Shown in pieces: positions 1 to 8,328 of a stretch of DNA of 64,000 nucleotides. Below the pieces are notes generated by a model. That model searched no databases and was not told the origin of the DNA. It worked only from the letters and a program-made list of their open reading frames with translations. Source of the DNA: Geminicoccaceae bacterium (GTDB lineage: Bacteria; Pseudomonadota; Alphaproteobacteria; Geminicoccales; Geminicoccaceae); assembly GCA_025062095.1 (NCBI GenBank), contig JANXAZ010000016.1, forward strand, positions 1 to 64,000, in the 5' to 3' direction. Every line of letters begins with the position of its first letter. Within the stretch, counting starts at the first letter, position 1. The translations under genes and the position numbers were made by a program.

Positions 1-1851
1 GCGGGCGCGCGCCCCCGCCTCGCGTGCCTGCGCGAGCGCGGTTTCGGTCTCGGCCAGCCGCGCCGCACCGCTCCGGGCGGCTTCCGTCGCTACGGAAAGC
101 TGCGCGCGCAAGGCGTCGCTCTCTTCGGTCGCGCGCGCGAGCGCGGCTTCCGCGCGCGCCAGGCGCTCGGCGAGCTCCACCGCGCGCGCCGCGGCCTCCG
201 TCTGCGCGCGAGCGATATCCTCGAGCTGCCGCAGCCGCGCGAGCTCGGCGCGCAGCTCTACGGCCTGCGCCTGCGCGGCTTCCAAGCGAGCGGCGAGGTC
301 GCGGCGTTCGGCCTCGAGCCGAGCGACCTCCGCGGGCAACGCCCGCAAGCCGGAGAGCTCGCGCGAAAGCGCTTCGACTTCGGCTCGTGCGCGGGCGTGC
401 TTTTCGCTTTGTTCTTCGAGAACACGTGCGAGGCGCGCGGTCTCGGCTCGGCTCGCCTCGAGCTCGCGCACCGCTTCGGCCGACCGGGCCGCCGCTCGGT
501 CGCGGTCGCGCGCGAGCTCGGCGGAGGCTTCGCGCAACCGCACGAGCTCGCTCCGCGCCTGCTCGAGCTCCTGCGCGATGCCCTGCATCCGCGCGAGCGC
601 TCCTTCGCGCTCGCTGCGCGCCTGTGCGATCGTCCGGGCGAGCTCCTCGCGCTCTTCCGCGAGCCTCTTCGCCTCCGCCTCGCGCACGGCGTGGAGCCGA
701 CGCGCCTCCTCCAACGCCCGCGCGAGCTCGGCCTCGCGCGCCCGGGCCTCGGCTTCGAGCGCCTGGGCACGCGCGCGCTCCGCCTCGAGCGCGCGCAGCC
801 GCTCGGCCTGCGCCTGAAGATCCCGGGTCAGCTGCTCGATCCGGGTGCGCGCGGCGAGGTCCGCCGAGCGCAGCGCCGTCTCCGCCTCGGCCCGGGCGAC
901 GGCCAGCATCCGCTCGGCCTCCCCGAGCCGCACCCGCAGCTCTTCTGCTTCCCGGCGCAACCCGTCGCGCTCGGCCTCCAGAGCGCGCAGCCTTTCGCGG
1001 CCGGCTGCGGCCTCGGCGCGGAGATCGGCGAGCGCCTTCGCGAGGCCGGCGGCCTGCTCTTCGCGCACCCGGCGCTCGGCGACGGCGTCCTCGCGCAACC
1101 GCACGAGCTCGCCGCGGGCTTGTTCGAGCTCCTGCGCGATGCTCTGCATCCGTGCGCGCGTGTCTTCGCGCTCGCTGCGCATGGCATCGAGCGCATCCGT
1201 CAGACGCGCACGCTCGCGGCGGATCTCTTCGAGGGCTCGGACGGCACCGTCGAGGCGGGCGCGGATCGCGTCCAGTTCGAGCCGGATGCGCTCCTCGACG
1301 GCCTGCCCTTCCGTGCCGCCGCGTTCCGCCGCTTCACGCGCGCGCTCGCTGTCTTCGAGCCGCGCGACGAGCCGGTCGCGCTCGGCACGGAGCTCGGCGA
1401 GCGCTGCCTCGCGCTCGGCGAGGGCGCGCTCGAGAGCCGAATTCTCTTGTGCCATTTGCGCGCGCAGCGCCGCGAGCTCGCGTTCCCGCTCGACCAGGCG
1501 CGCCGCCGAGCCGGCCGCTTCTGCGCGCGCTTCCTCCAATCGGGCGGCGAGCTCGCGTCGCGCCGCCTCGAGCTCGGCGAGCTCGCCGGGCAGGGGGCGG
1601 AGCGTCTCGAGCTCGCGCACGAGCTCCGCGAGCCGAGCTTCGCGTCCGTTCTCGCGAGCGCCGACGTCTACGCGACCGAGAACGGCGCCGAGCTCGCGGT
1701 CGACCGCGGCGATCCGCTCCTGGACCCAGAAGCCGAAACCGGCGGCGGCCGCGACGGGGACGAGAAAGAGGAGACCGGAGCGGAGCCTGCGCTTGCGCTC
1801 CCAATGGTCGAGCTGGTCTTCGAGCTCGGCCAGCCGGGGATCGAGGGCCAT
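1..1851 (-). CDS. Membrane-anchored long coiled-coil protein (C-terminus beyond window)
   Basis: Reading from an ATG at 1851 the frame stays open to the window edge, giving 617 residues with no stop, so the C-terminus lies outside. About 24 charged residues precede one hydrophobic segment (roughly 25-43). Everything after that is Ala/Glu/Arg/Leu-rich heptad-like sequence with almost no Gly or Pro, a very long coiled coil. The 'LPxE(L/V)' motif near residues 86-90 recurs near 502-506, and a 29-residue block near 223-252 recurs at 410-439, so the coil is internally repetitive. It lies 4 nt after the small membrane protein and is the last visible member of the MotA-like/OmpA-like cluster. Topology suggests an inner-membrane protein with a periplasmic rod. 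I do not recognise the family; SMC-like and TolA-like roles are possible but unsupported. Confidence 0.8.
   Translation of the reverse strand, partial: MALDPRLAELEDQLDHWERKRRLRSGLLFLVPVAAAAGFGFWVQERIAAVDRELGAVLGRVDVGARENGREARLAELVRELETLRPLPGELAELEAARRELAARLEEARAEAAGSAARLVERERELAALRAQMAQENSALERALAEREAALAELRAERDRLVARLEDSERAREAAERGGTEGQAVEERIRLELDAIRARLDGAVRALEEIRRERARLTDALDAMRSEREDTRARMQSIAQELEQARGELVRLREDAVAERRVREEQAAGLAKALADLRAEAAAGRERLRALEAERDGLRREAEELRVRLGEAERMLAVARAEAETALRSADLAARTRIEQLTRDLQAQAERLRALEAERARAQALEAEARAREAELARALEEARRLHAVREAEAKRLAEEREELARTIAQARSEREGALARMQGIAQELEQARSELVRLREASAELARDRDRAAARSAEAVRELEASRAETARLARVLEEQSEKHARARAEVEALSRELSGLRALPAEVARLEAERRDLAARLEAAQAQAVELRAELARLRQLEDIARAQTEAAARAVELAERLARAEAALARATEESDALRAQLSVATEAARSGAARLAETETALAQAREAGARAR
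535..620. repeat. Direct repeat copy A inside coiled-coil gene
   Basis: About 86 bp nearly identical to 1096-1181, offset by exactly 561 bp (187 codons), so the copies stay in frame. Both encode a block containing 'IAQELEQAR' followed by 'ELVRLRE'. The nucleotide match includes long uninterrupted stretches, which suggests duplication rather than only shared heptad constraint. Confidence 0.75.
1096..1181. repeat. Direct repeat copy B inside coiled-coil gene
   Basis: Partner of the copy at 535-620. It lies nearer the N-terminus of the encoded protein (about residues 223-252). Differences are mostly single substitutions clustered in the spacer between 'QELEQAR' and 'RMQ'. Confidence 0.75.
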
Positions 1852-1855
1852 GCGC

Positions 1856-2242
1856 TCAACCCTTGTCGATCGGCGGATACAGTCGCTCGACGAGATCGAG
1901 GAGACCGGCGCGGCGTCGCGCGACGAGCTCGGGCGGCCCCGGCTCCGACCAGTCTTCGGCCAACACCCGGAGCCCTTCGGCACGGTCGGCGAGCTCGACG
2001 GCTTCCGCCCACAGCCAGGGAACCGAGGCGAGGGCCATGGCGCCCGCGCCGATCAGATCGACGCGCCCCAGCCAGAGGCCGGCTCCGAGCACGAACGCGC
2101 CCGCGAGCAGCGAAGCCGCCGCCGCGATGCGCCGCAGCCGGGCCGCGCGGACCAGGGTCGCCGCCATCCGTTCGAAGACGATCCGCCCGGGAGCGGTCGT
2201 GGCAGCGAAGGCCGCCGCTCCGCCCGCGGTCTCCCCGTTCAT
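1856..2242 (-). CDS. Small two-helix membrane protein of the MotA/OmpA cluster
   Basis: 128 residues starting MNGETAGG; the ATG at 2242 follows a GAGGGCGGGG purine run, better placed than the upstream in-frame start. Two adjacent hydrophobic segments (about residues 36-55 and 58-76) are separated by a short 'GRVD' turn. A soluble acidic/basic C-terminus ends in 'RLYPPIDKG'. It sits downstream of the OmpA-domain gene and 4 nt upstream of the coiled-coil gene, so it probably belongs to the same transcript. I do not recognise the family. The hairpin-like membrane anchor suggests an accessory subunit of the envelope complex (inference). Confidence 0.75.
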   Translation of the reverse strand: MNGETAGGAAAFAATTAPGRIVFERMAATLVRAARLRRIAAAASLLAGAFVLGAGLWLGRVDLIGAGAMALASVPWLWAEAVELADRAEGLRVLAEDWSEPGPPELVARRRAGLLDLVERLYPPIDKG

Positions 2243-2351
2243 CCCCGCCCTCGCGCGTTTCCTCGGTTCGTCCGAGCGGCGAGAGTGCACGGCGCGAAAC
2301 GGATTGCAACGCCGCCGGGCGCCGCGCGCGACGGGCGCGCGCCTTGCTGCC

Positions 2352-3587
2352 TCAACGCGTGGTGAGCTTGAGTTCGATCCTGCGGTTGCGGCGGTAGGCC
2401 TCTTCGCTGTCGCGGGGGTCGAGAGGTTGGAACTCGCCGAAGCCGCGCGCCGCCAGCCGCTGCGGCGGGATGCCCTGGGCCATCAAGAAACGGACGACCG
2501 AGAGCGCGCGCGCGGTCGACAGCTCCCAATTCGACGGAAAGCGCGCAGTCGCGATGGGACGTTTGTCCGTATGCCCGTCGACCTGCAGCACCCAGGGCAG
2601 CTCGTCGGGGATCTCGGCCGCGATCTGGCGCAGCGTCTGAGCGAGCTTCTGCAGCTCGGCCTGACCCTCGGGGCCGAGATCGGCCTCGCCCACGCCGAAG
2701 AGGACCTCGGCCTGGAAGACGAACCGGTCGCCGACGATGCGCACGTCCTCGCGTTCGCCCAACACCCGCCGCAGCCGACCGAAGAAATCCGAACGATATT
2801 GGGAGAGCTCCTCCACTCGAGCGGCGAGCGCTTCGTTCAAGCGCTGCCCGAGTTCGGCGATGCGGACGCTCTGTCGGTCGATCTCCCCGCGCTTCTCGGC
2901 GAGGGTCGTTTCCAACAGCTGCAGTTGGCGGCCCAGCTGTTCGATCCGCGCCACCAACCGGGCCACCTGTTCTTCGGCCGCCAGGCGGCCCGAGGCTTCG
3001 GCCGCCTTCTCGGCCAACAGCGCCTCGCGCGCGGCCCGCAGAGCCTCGACTTGCCGTCGCAGCTCCACGAGCTCGGCGAGCTGCATCTCGAGCTTCTCGC
3101 GGTCGGCGGCGAAGGCCCGTTTGGTTTCCTCGAGCTCGCGCTGCAGCGCGAGGGTGCGGCGCTCCGCGTCTTCGCGCGCGAGCCGTCCTTCTTCGAGCAG
3201 CCGTTCGAGCCCGGCCCGCTCGACGGCCAGCCGACGCAGCCGCACCTCTTGCTCGGCCTGCTCGGCGGTCGCGCGGGCGAGCCGGTCTTCGAGCTCGCGG
3301 CGGCCGGCTTCGCTCGCCAGCAAGCGCTGATCGAGATCCGCCAGGCTCGCGCGCAGCTTGCGCGCCGCCGCGCGCTCGGCTTCGAGCTCCTCGGTCGCGC
3401 TTTTCAGACGCGCTTCCAATCGCGCCACGGTCTCGGTTCGCCCCTCGAGCATCTGGCTCAAGAAGAACTGGCCGAGCACGAAGACGACCAGAAGAAAGAT
3501 GATGCCGAGGAGAAGCGTCGACAGCGCATCGACGAAACCCGGCCAGATCTCGGCCGCGTGTCGCTGCGATCTGCGCGCGCGCAGCAT
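2352..3587 (-). CDS. OmpA/MotB-domain stalk protein (peptidoglycan-binding)
   Basis: 411 residues. A short cytoplasmic N-terminus contains 'WPGFVDALSTLLLGIIFLL', a MotB/ExbD-like single helix with an Asp at its start, the position that carries protons in MotB. A coiled coil of about 200 residues follows (roughly 45-265). The C-terminus is an OmpA domain with 'VDGHTDKRPI' near residue 336, 'NWELSTARA' and 'RRIELKL', the elements that bind meso-diaminopimelate in peptidoglycan. It starts 3 nt after the stop of the MotA-like gene, so the two form a probable stator-like proton-channel pair. Pairs of this type are common in Alphaproteobacteria without flagellar genes nearby; their function is poorly defined. 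The stalk is longer than in MotB. Confidence 0.88.
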   Translation of the reverse strand: MLRARRSQRHAAEIWPGFVDALSTLLLGIIFLLVVFVLGQFFLSQMLEGRTETVARLEARLKSATEELEAERAAARKLRASLADLDQRLLASEAGRRELEDRLARATAEQAEQEVRLRRLAVERAGLERLLEEGRLAREDAERRTLALQRELEETKRAFAADREKLEMQLAELVELRRQVEALRAAREALLAEKAAEASGRLAAEEQVARLVARIEQLGRQLQLLETTLAEKRGEIDRQSVRIAELGQRLNEALAARVEELSQYRSDFFGRLRRVLGEREDVRIVGDRFVFQAEVLFGVGEADLGPEGQAELQKLAQTLRQIAAEIPDELPWVLQVDGHTDKRPIATARFPSNWELSTARALSVVRFLMAQGIPPQRLAARGFGEFQPLDPRDSEEAYRRNRRIELKLTTR

Positions 3588-3590
3588 CGC

Positions 3591-4730
3591 TCACTCCTTG
3601 AGCAGCGCGGGCGCGCCCGCGCTCGCTGCGACGGTGCGCGCGAGCACCCTGAGCTCGGTGCGCAGCTCGCGCAGGAGCTCGTTGCGACCGCGGGTGATTT
3701 CTTCTGCGAGACGGCCGAGCTGGAGATCGAGATTGCGGATGTGCGCGCGCATCGTCTCGTCGAGCACCGGGGTCGGTCGCGCGAGCGCGCGCGCGAGCTC
3801 TTCCTGGAGCTCGGCGAGCCGGGAAACGAGCTCTCGTTCGCGCGCCAAACCGTCACCGAGCGCCCCCAGGCGCTCGCTGAGTTGATGCAGCGTCGCGACG
3901 AGCTGGGCGCGCCCGTCCTCCCCGCGCGCGAGATGGGCCTGCAGCCGGTCGAGGTTCTCGGCAGTCTGTTGGAGAAGGGCGGTGACGTAGGCGGGAAGCG
4001 GCGGTCCCGCGGCCTCCGCCGGCAGGGCTTCGGCGGCCCCGTAGCGGGTCATGCTCGTGAGCCATTCCTCGAGCTCGTTGGTGAAGCCGTTCTGGGCCTG
4101 GGTCGCCTGGAGATCCAGAAACCCCACCACGAGCGAGCCGGCGAGGCCGAAGAGCGAAGCGCCGAAGGCGGTGCCCATCCCCGAGATCGGCTGGCGCAGG
4201 CCCTCCTTGAGCTCGTCGAAGAGGGCCACGAAATCGCCGGAGCCCAGGCTCAGCCCGGAGATCACCGTCCCGATCGCGCCCAAGGCCTCGATGAGACCCC
4301 AGAAGGTGCCGAGAAGGCCCAAGAAGATGAGAAGGCTCGTCTGGTAGCGGGCGATCTCGCGGCTCTCGTCGAGCCGCGCCGCCGTGCTGTCGAGGAGATA
4401 GCGGGCGACCGCGGGCGAGAGCTGGGTCCGTCCCTTGCGGTCGCGCTCGCCGATCACGGACAAGATGGGAGCGAGCACGGCGGGCTGGGGGAGACGGCTC
4501 AACGGCGCGCCCATGCGGTGGGCCTCGATCCACTCGATCGCCGGCTTGAGCGCGAGGATCCGGCGCAGATTGAAGACGATCCCCACCAAGAGCACGCCCA
4601 GGATCAGCCCGTTGAGCCAGGGATTGAAGCGGAAGGCGCGCCAGATGACCGGGAAAAGGACGGCTGCGACCACGGCCGCGATCGCCAGGAACAGGAGCGC
4701 ACGGTACAGGAAACGCTGAGGGCTCGACAT
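3591..4730 (-). CDS. MotA/TolQ/ExbB-like proton channel protein
   Basis: 379 residues from the ATG at 4730 (MSSPQRFLYRAL); an in-frame extension would run into the divergent gene and is rejected. Two N-terminal helices (about 8-27 and 37-57), a cytoplasmic loop, then two helices near 128-150 and 185-205 containing 'GLLGTFWGLIEALG' and 'GMGTAFGASLFGLAGSL'. These are the Gly/Thr-rich pore helices typical of MotA/TolQ/ExbB. The C-terminal 130 residues are a charged coiled coil, absent from ExbB and shorter than in Zorya ZorA. Followed after 3 nt by the OmpA-domain partner. Probable inner-membrane ion-driven motor or energiser. Confidence 0.88.
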   Translation of the reverse strand: MSSPQRFLYRALLFLAIAAVVAAVLFPVIWRAFRFNPWLNGLILGVLLVGIVFNLRRILALKPAIEWIEAHRMGAPLSRLPQPAVLAPILSVIGERDRKGRTQLSPAVARYLLDSTAARLDESREIARYQTSLLIFLGLLGTFWGLIEALGAIGTVISGLSLGSGDFVALFDELKEGLRQPISGMGTAFGASLFGLAGSLVVGFLDLQATQAQNGFTNELEEWLTSMTRYGAAEALPAEAAGPPLPAYVTALLQQTAENLDRLQAHLARGEDGRAQLVATLHQLSERLGALGDGLARERELVSRLAELQEELARALARPTPVLDETMRAHIRNLDLQLGRLAEEITRGRNELLRELRTELRVLARTVAASAGAPALLKE

Positions 4731-4767
4731 CGCAGGTCCTACCTCGGGACGAACGCCCGCGCACTCT

Positions 4768-4786
4768 AGCGCAGCGCGTCTGCGCT
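4768..4786. repeat. Inverted repeat in divergent intergenic region
   Basis: A 7-bp perfect arm pair (AGCGCAG / CTGCGCT) around a 5-nt spacer, in the 153-bp gap between the divergent MotA-like gene and DUF3775 gene. It could be an operator or simply GC-rich structure. It sits about 38 bp from the MotA-like start. Confidence 0.4.
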
Positions 4787-4883
4787 GCCACGCGCCGGGA
4801 TGCCCGTCCGCGGCACTCGGGGGCGGTAGTCGAAGAGCGGGCGACGTGGCAGCATAGCGCGCAACCGCGCGAAGGAAGGAGCC

Positions 4884-5270
4884 ATGCCGACGATCGACCG
4901 CGACAAGGTCTGCTGGATCATCCTCAAGGCCCGAGAGTTCGACGCCAAGACCGCACCCGTGGAAGAGGACTACGGGTCGAACCCGATCGACGAGGACATG
5001 CGCGAGATCCTCGAGGATCTGCCCGACGACCCGGTCGAGGAGGAGCTCAAGGAGTTCATCAACACGCTCACCGAGGACGAGCAGGTGGAACTCGTGGCCT
5101 TGGCCTGGGTCGGGCGCGGCAGCTTCGGCCCCGAGGAGTGGGCGGAAGCGGTGGCCGAAGCGCGCCGGGTCCACAACGACCGCACCGCCGAATATCTCTT
5201 GGGCATGCCGCTTCTGAGCGACTATCTGCTCGAGGGGCTGGCGGCGTTCGGCTTGAGCTGCGAGGAGTGA
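4884..5270 (+). CDS. DUF3775 family protein
   Basis: 128 residues, acidic and soluble with no signal peptide. A very strong ribosome site (GAAGGAAGGAGCC) directly precedes the ATG. The pattern 'VCWIILKAREFDAK', a central 'DEQVELVALAWVGRG' and the 'RTAEYLLG' segment near the C-terminus match the DUF3775 family, short proteins common in Alphaproteobacteria with no assigned activity. It is divergent from the MotA-like gene and convergent with folC, 13 nt stop to stop. Family call from motif memory; function unknown. Confidence 0.85.
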   Translation: MPTIDRDKVCWIILKAREFDAKTAPVEEDYGSNPIDEDMREILEDLPDDPVEEELKEFINTLTEDEQVELVALAWVGRGSFGPEEWAEAVAEARRVHNDRTAEYLLGMPLLSDYLLEGLAAFGLSCEE

Positions 5271-5283
5271 GCCCACCCGGCGC

Positions 5284-6573
5284 TCAGCCGTGCTCGCGCA
5301 AGACGTGCCCGGCGAGGTAGAGCGAACCGCAGATCAAGACGAAACCGGGCGGCGGCTCTTCCCGGACGATCGTCCGAACCGCCTCCAGCGGGGACGAGGC
5401 GGGTTCGGCGCGAGCACCGAGCGCGCGGGCGATCTCCGCTCCCTCCCGGGGATCCCGCGAGGCCGGCTCGTCGGGAACGGCGACCGTGCGCAGGCTCGCG
5501 ATCAGCGGCACGAGCGGGCGCAAGAAGGAGGCGAGGTCCTTGCTGCGCAGCATGCCGAGGACGAGATGGACGGGACGCCCGCGGGCGAGCGCGGGCAGGC
5601 TCGCCGCGAGCACCTCGCCGGCTCCCGGATTGTGCCCCCCGTCGAGCCAGAGCTCGAAGCCGTCGTTCGCGAGCTCGACCATCGGCCCGCGCGACAGACG
5701 CTGCAAGCGCGCCGGCCAACGCGCGCATCGAAGACCCCGGGCGATCGCGCCCGGAGACGGGGCGAGGGACCCGAGCCTGCGCGCGGCGACGACCGCGAGC
5801 CCGGCGTTGTCGATCTGATGGACCCCGGGCAGGACGGGAAGGGGCAGCGCCAGCCGTTCCGCGCCGTCTTCGACCACGAGCTCTTCGCCCGCGGCGCGCG
5901 CGTGCCAATCGCGACCGTGCACGAGCAAGGGGCAGCCGAGACCCCGGGCGCGCTCTTCGAACACGGCCAGAGCCTCGGGCTTCTGCGGGCCGCAGAGGGC
6001 GGGGACACCGGGCTTGAGGATCCCGGCTTTCTCGCGCGCGATCGCGCCGAGGGTGGGCCCCAGGTAAACTTCGTGGTCCATCGAGACGGGGCTCAGAAGG
6101 GTGAGAAGGGGCCGCTCGACGACGTTGGTGGCGTCGAGCCGGCCGCCCATCCCCGTCTCGAGGAGCAGGATCTCGGCGCGCGATTCGGCGAAGATCAAAA
6201 AAGCGGCGGCGGTGGTGATCTCGAAGAAGGTGACGGGTGCCTCGCCGTTCGCCCGCTCCGCGGTTTCGAGCGCGGCCAAAAGACGTCCGTCGTCGACGGG
6301 TTCTCCGTCGAGCAGGATCCGCTCGTTGAAGCGCACGAGATGGGGCGAGATGTAGCGCGCCGTTCTGCGGCCCGCGGCCAGAAGCATGGCGTCGAGGAAG
6401 GCGAGCGTGCTGCCTTTGCCGTTGGTGCCGGCGATGTGGACCACCGGCGGCAGACGGCGCTCCGGGTGGCCCAGACGTTCGAGCAGCCGCAGGATCCGGC
6501 CGAGGGAGAGATCGATCTTCTTCGGGTGCAAGGCGGCCAGGCGGCGGAGGATCGGATCAGTCGGGCTCGGCAT
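5284..6573 (-). CDS. folC: Bifunctional dihydrofolate/folylpolyglutamate synthase
   Basis: 429 residues, normal family length. It adds glutamate to dihydropteroate and tetrahydrofolates with ATP in the cytoplasm. The P-loop '[11 protein letters not shown]' lies near residue 48, followed by '[13 protein letters not shown]' and, further on, '[13 protein letters not shown]' and 'SMDHEVYLG', all hallmark Mur-ligase/FolC motifs. The C-terminal domain carries 'DGGHNPGA'. The ATG at 6573 lies inside the end of accD (17-nt overlap), so translation is probably coupled. It ends the trpFBA-accD-folC run, the usual alphaproteobacterial order. Confidence 0.96.
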   Translation of the reverse strand: MPSPTDPILRRLAALHPKKIDLSLGRILRLLERLGHPERRLPPVVHIAGTNGKGSTLAFLDAMLLAAGRRTARYISPHLVRFNERILLDGEPVDDGRLLAALETAERANGEAPVTFFEITTAAAFLIFAESRAEILLLETGMGGRLDATNVVERPLLTLLSPVSMDHEVYLGPTLGAIAREKAGILKPGVPALCGPQKPEALAVFEERARGLGCPLLVHGRDWHARAAGEELVVEDGAERLALPLPVLPGVHQIDNAGLAVVAARRLGSLAPSPGAIARGLRCARWPARLQRLSRGPMVELANDGFELWLDGGHNPGAGEVLAASLPALARGRPVHLVLGMLRSKDLASFLRPLVPLIASLRTVAVPDEPASRDPREGAEIARALGARAEPASSPLEAVRTIVREEPPPGFVLICGSLYLAGHVLREHG

Positions 6574-7504
6574 GGGTCGCGGCCTCGATCGGCGCGCTCG
6601 CCGGGACCGGAGCCTCGGCCGGCTCGACCGTGGCCGGCAGGGGCACCGGCCGCAACAAGAGGTTCAGGATGCGGGCGAGGGTGGCGCGCAGCTGGAAGCG
6701 GTGCACGACCATGTCCACCATGCCGTGGGCGAGCAGATATTCCGCGCGTTGGAAGCCGGGGGGCAGCTTCTCGCGGATCGTCTGCTCGATGACCCGCGCG
6801 CCCGCGAAGCCGATGACGGCTCCGGGCTCGGCGATGTGGATGTCGCCCAGCATCGCGAAGGAAGCGGTGACCCCGCCCGTGGTCGGATCGGCCAGCACGA
6901 CGATGTACGGCAGGCCGGCCTCTTTCACCCGCGCGACCGCGACCGTGGTGCGCGCCATCTGCACCAAGGAGAGCGTCCCCTCCTGCATGCGCGCACCCCC
7001 CGAGGAGGTGACGACGACAAAGGCGGCGCGCCGCTCGATCGCGCGCTCCGCCGCGGCGATGAAGGCTTCCCCCACCGCCGTGCCCATCGAGCCGCCCAGG
7101 AACTCGAAGTTCATGACCGCGAGCACCACCGGCAGCCCGCCGATCGTGCCCTCGGCAGCTTCGAGGGCGTCGTAGGTCCTGGTCTTGGCCTGGGCTTCCT
7201 TGAGCCGATCGCTGTAGCGCTTGGCGTCGCGGAAGCGCAGCGGATCCGGCGCCACCTTGGGCGGCTCGAGCCGATGCCAGCTGCCTTCGTCCAAGAGCGT
7301 CTTGAAGCGGAACTCGGGGCCCACGCGCATGTGATGCCCGCAGTGCGGGCAGACCCTCTGGTTGGCCTCGAGGTCGCGGTGGAAGATCATCCGCTCGCAG
7401 GACGGACACTGGTGCCAGAGGTTCTCCGGCACCTCGGTGCGGTTCTGGGTCCGCTCGACGAGCGCCCGGATGCGCGGCCGGACGTAGGAGGTGAGCCAGT
7501 TCAC
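6557..7504 (-). CDS. accD: Acetyl-CoA carboxylase carboxyltransferase subunit beta
   Basis: 315 residues. Transfers the carboxyl group from biotin to acetyl-CoA, together with AccA, in fatty-acid synthesis. A four-cysteine zinc ribbon near the N-terminus (CPSC ... CPHC, about residues 27-49) is diagnostic for AccD. The crotonase-fold core includes '[14 protein letters not shown]' and '[12 protein letters not shown]'. The start is a GTG at 7504 that overlaps the trpA stop as GTGA. The C-terminal tail (about residues 290-315) is Ala/Pro/Glu-rich and not part of the fold. Confidence 0.97.
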   Translation of the reverse strand: MNWLTSYVRPRIRALVERTQNRTEVPENLWHQCPSCERMIFHRDLEANQRVCPHCGHHMRVGPEFRFKTLLDEGSWHRLEPPKVAPDPLRFRDAKRYSDRLKEAQAKTRTYDALEAAEGTIGGLPVVLAVMNFEFLGGSMGTAVGEAFIAAAERAIERRAAFVVVTSSGGARMQEGTLSLVQMARTTVAVARVKEAGLPYIVVLADPTTGGVTASFAMLGDIHIAEPGAVIGFAGARVIEQTIREKLPPGFQRAEYLLAHGMVDMVVHRFQLRATLARILNLLLRPVPLPATVEPAEAPVPASAPIEAATHAEPD

Positions 7505-8328
7505 GGCCGCGCCTCGCGCACCGCGCGGGCGAGCGCCGCGACCTTGGCGTGCACCGCGGCCACGAGGCCGCGTCGCGGCCGGCCGTCCTCGTCGAGATGC
7601 GCCGCCACCTCGGCGACGAGGGTCGAGCCGACGACCACGGCATCGGCGATGCGGGCGATCGCCGCCGCTTGCTCGGGGGTCTTGACGCCGAAGCCGACGG
7701 CGATCGGCAAGGCGGTGTGGCGGCGGATGCGCGCGAGCCGAGGGGCCACGGCTTCGGCGACGGCGTCCTTGACCCCGGTGATCCCGGTGAGGCTCACGTA
7801 GTAGAGAAAGCCGCGGACGTTCTGGAGCACTTTGGGCAGTCGCGCGTCGTCCGTGGTCGGTGTCGCCAGACGAATGAAGTCGAGCCCGCGTTCGAGGGCG
7901 GGAAGGCAGAGTTCTTCGTCTTCTTCGGGCGGGAGATCGACCACGATCAGGCCGTCCACGCCCGCGTCCACCGCATCGTCGAGGAAACGCAAACGGCCAT
8001 AGGCCCAGATCGGATTGTAATAACCCATGAGCACGAGCGGTGTGGTCCGGTCGTGGTCGCGGAAGCGGCGCACGATCTCGAGCGTGCGGGCGAGCGTGAT
8101 CCCGGCTCCGAGCGCGCGCGCGTTCGCCGCCTGGATGACGGGCCCGTCGGCCATCGGATCGGAAAAGGGCATGCCGACCTCGACGAGATCGGCACCCGCC
8201 GCCGGCAGGCCTTCGAGCAGCCGCTCGAAGGTGGGGATGTCCGGATCGCCCGAAACGAGGAAGGTGACGAGGCCGGCGCGTCCGTCCCGGCGCAGCTCGG
8301 CGAAGCGGCGTTCGATGCGCGTCGTCAA
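7501..8328 (-). CDS. trpA: Tryptophan synthase alpha chain
   Basis: 275 residues. Cleaves indole-3-glycerol phosphate to indole, which passes to TrpB. The catalytic glutamate lies in '[17 protein letters not shown]' and the catalytic aspartate in '[10 protein letters not shown]'; '[10 protein letters not shown]' and 'VVVGSTLV' form the phosphate site. No ATG is well placed. The best start is a TTG at 8328 whose last two bases begin the trpB stop, giving a TTGA overlap, so TrpA is likely made by coupled re-initiation. Its stop overlaps the accD start. Confidence 0.95.
   Translation of the reverse strand: MTTRIERRFAELRRDGRAGLVTFLVSGDPDIPTFERLLEGLPAAGADLVEVGMPFSDPMADGPVIQAANARALGAGITLARTLEIVRRFRDHDRTTPLVLMGYYNPIWAYGRLRFLDDAVDAGVDGLIVVDLPPEEDEELCLPALERGLDFIRLATPTTDDARLPKVLQNVRGFLYYVSLTGITGVKDAVAEAVAPRLARIRRHTALPIAVGFGVKTPEQAAAIARIADAVVVGSTLVAEVAAHLDEDGRPRRGLVAAVHAKVAALARAVREARP

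Noticed and set aside
1-4730. Zorya-type anti-phage system
   Set aside because: The MotA-like and OmpA-like pair recalls ZorA/ZorB, but ZorA has a far longer tail and no ZorC/D helicase or ZorE nuclease is present. The neighbourhood is housekeeping.
24-4769. A 1,581-codon open frame on the plus strand opposite the envelope cluster
   Set aside because: Arg/Pro/Ala-rich, no domain, and antisense to genes with clear motifs. Long antisense frames are expected at this GC content.
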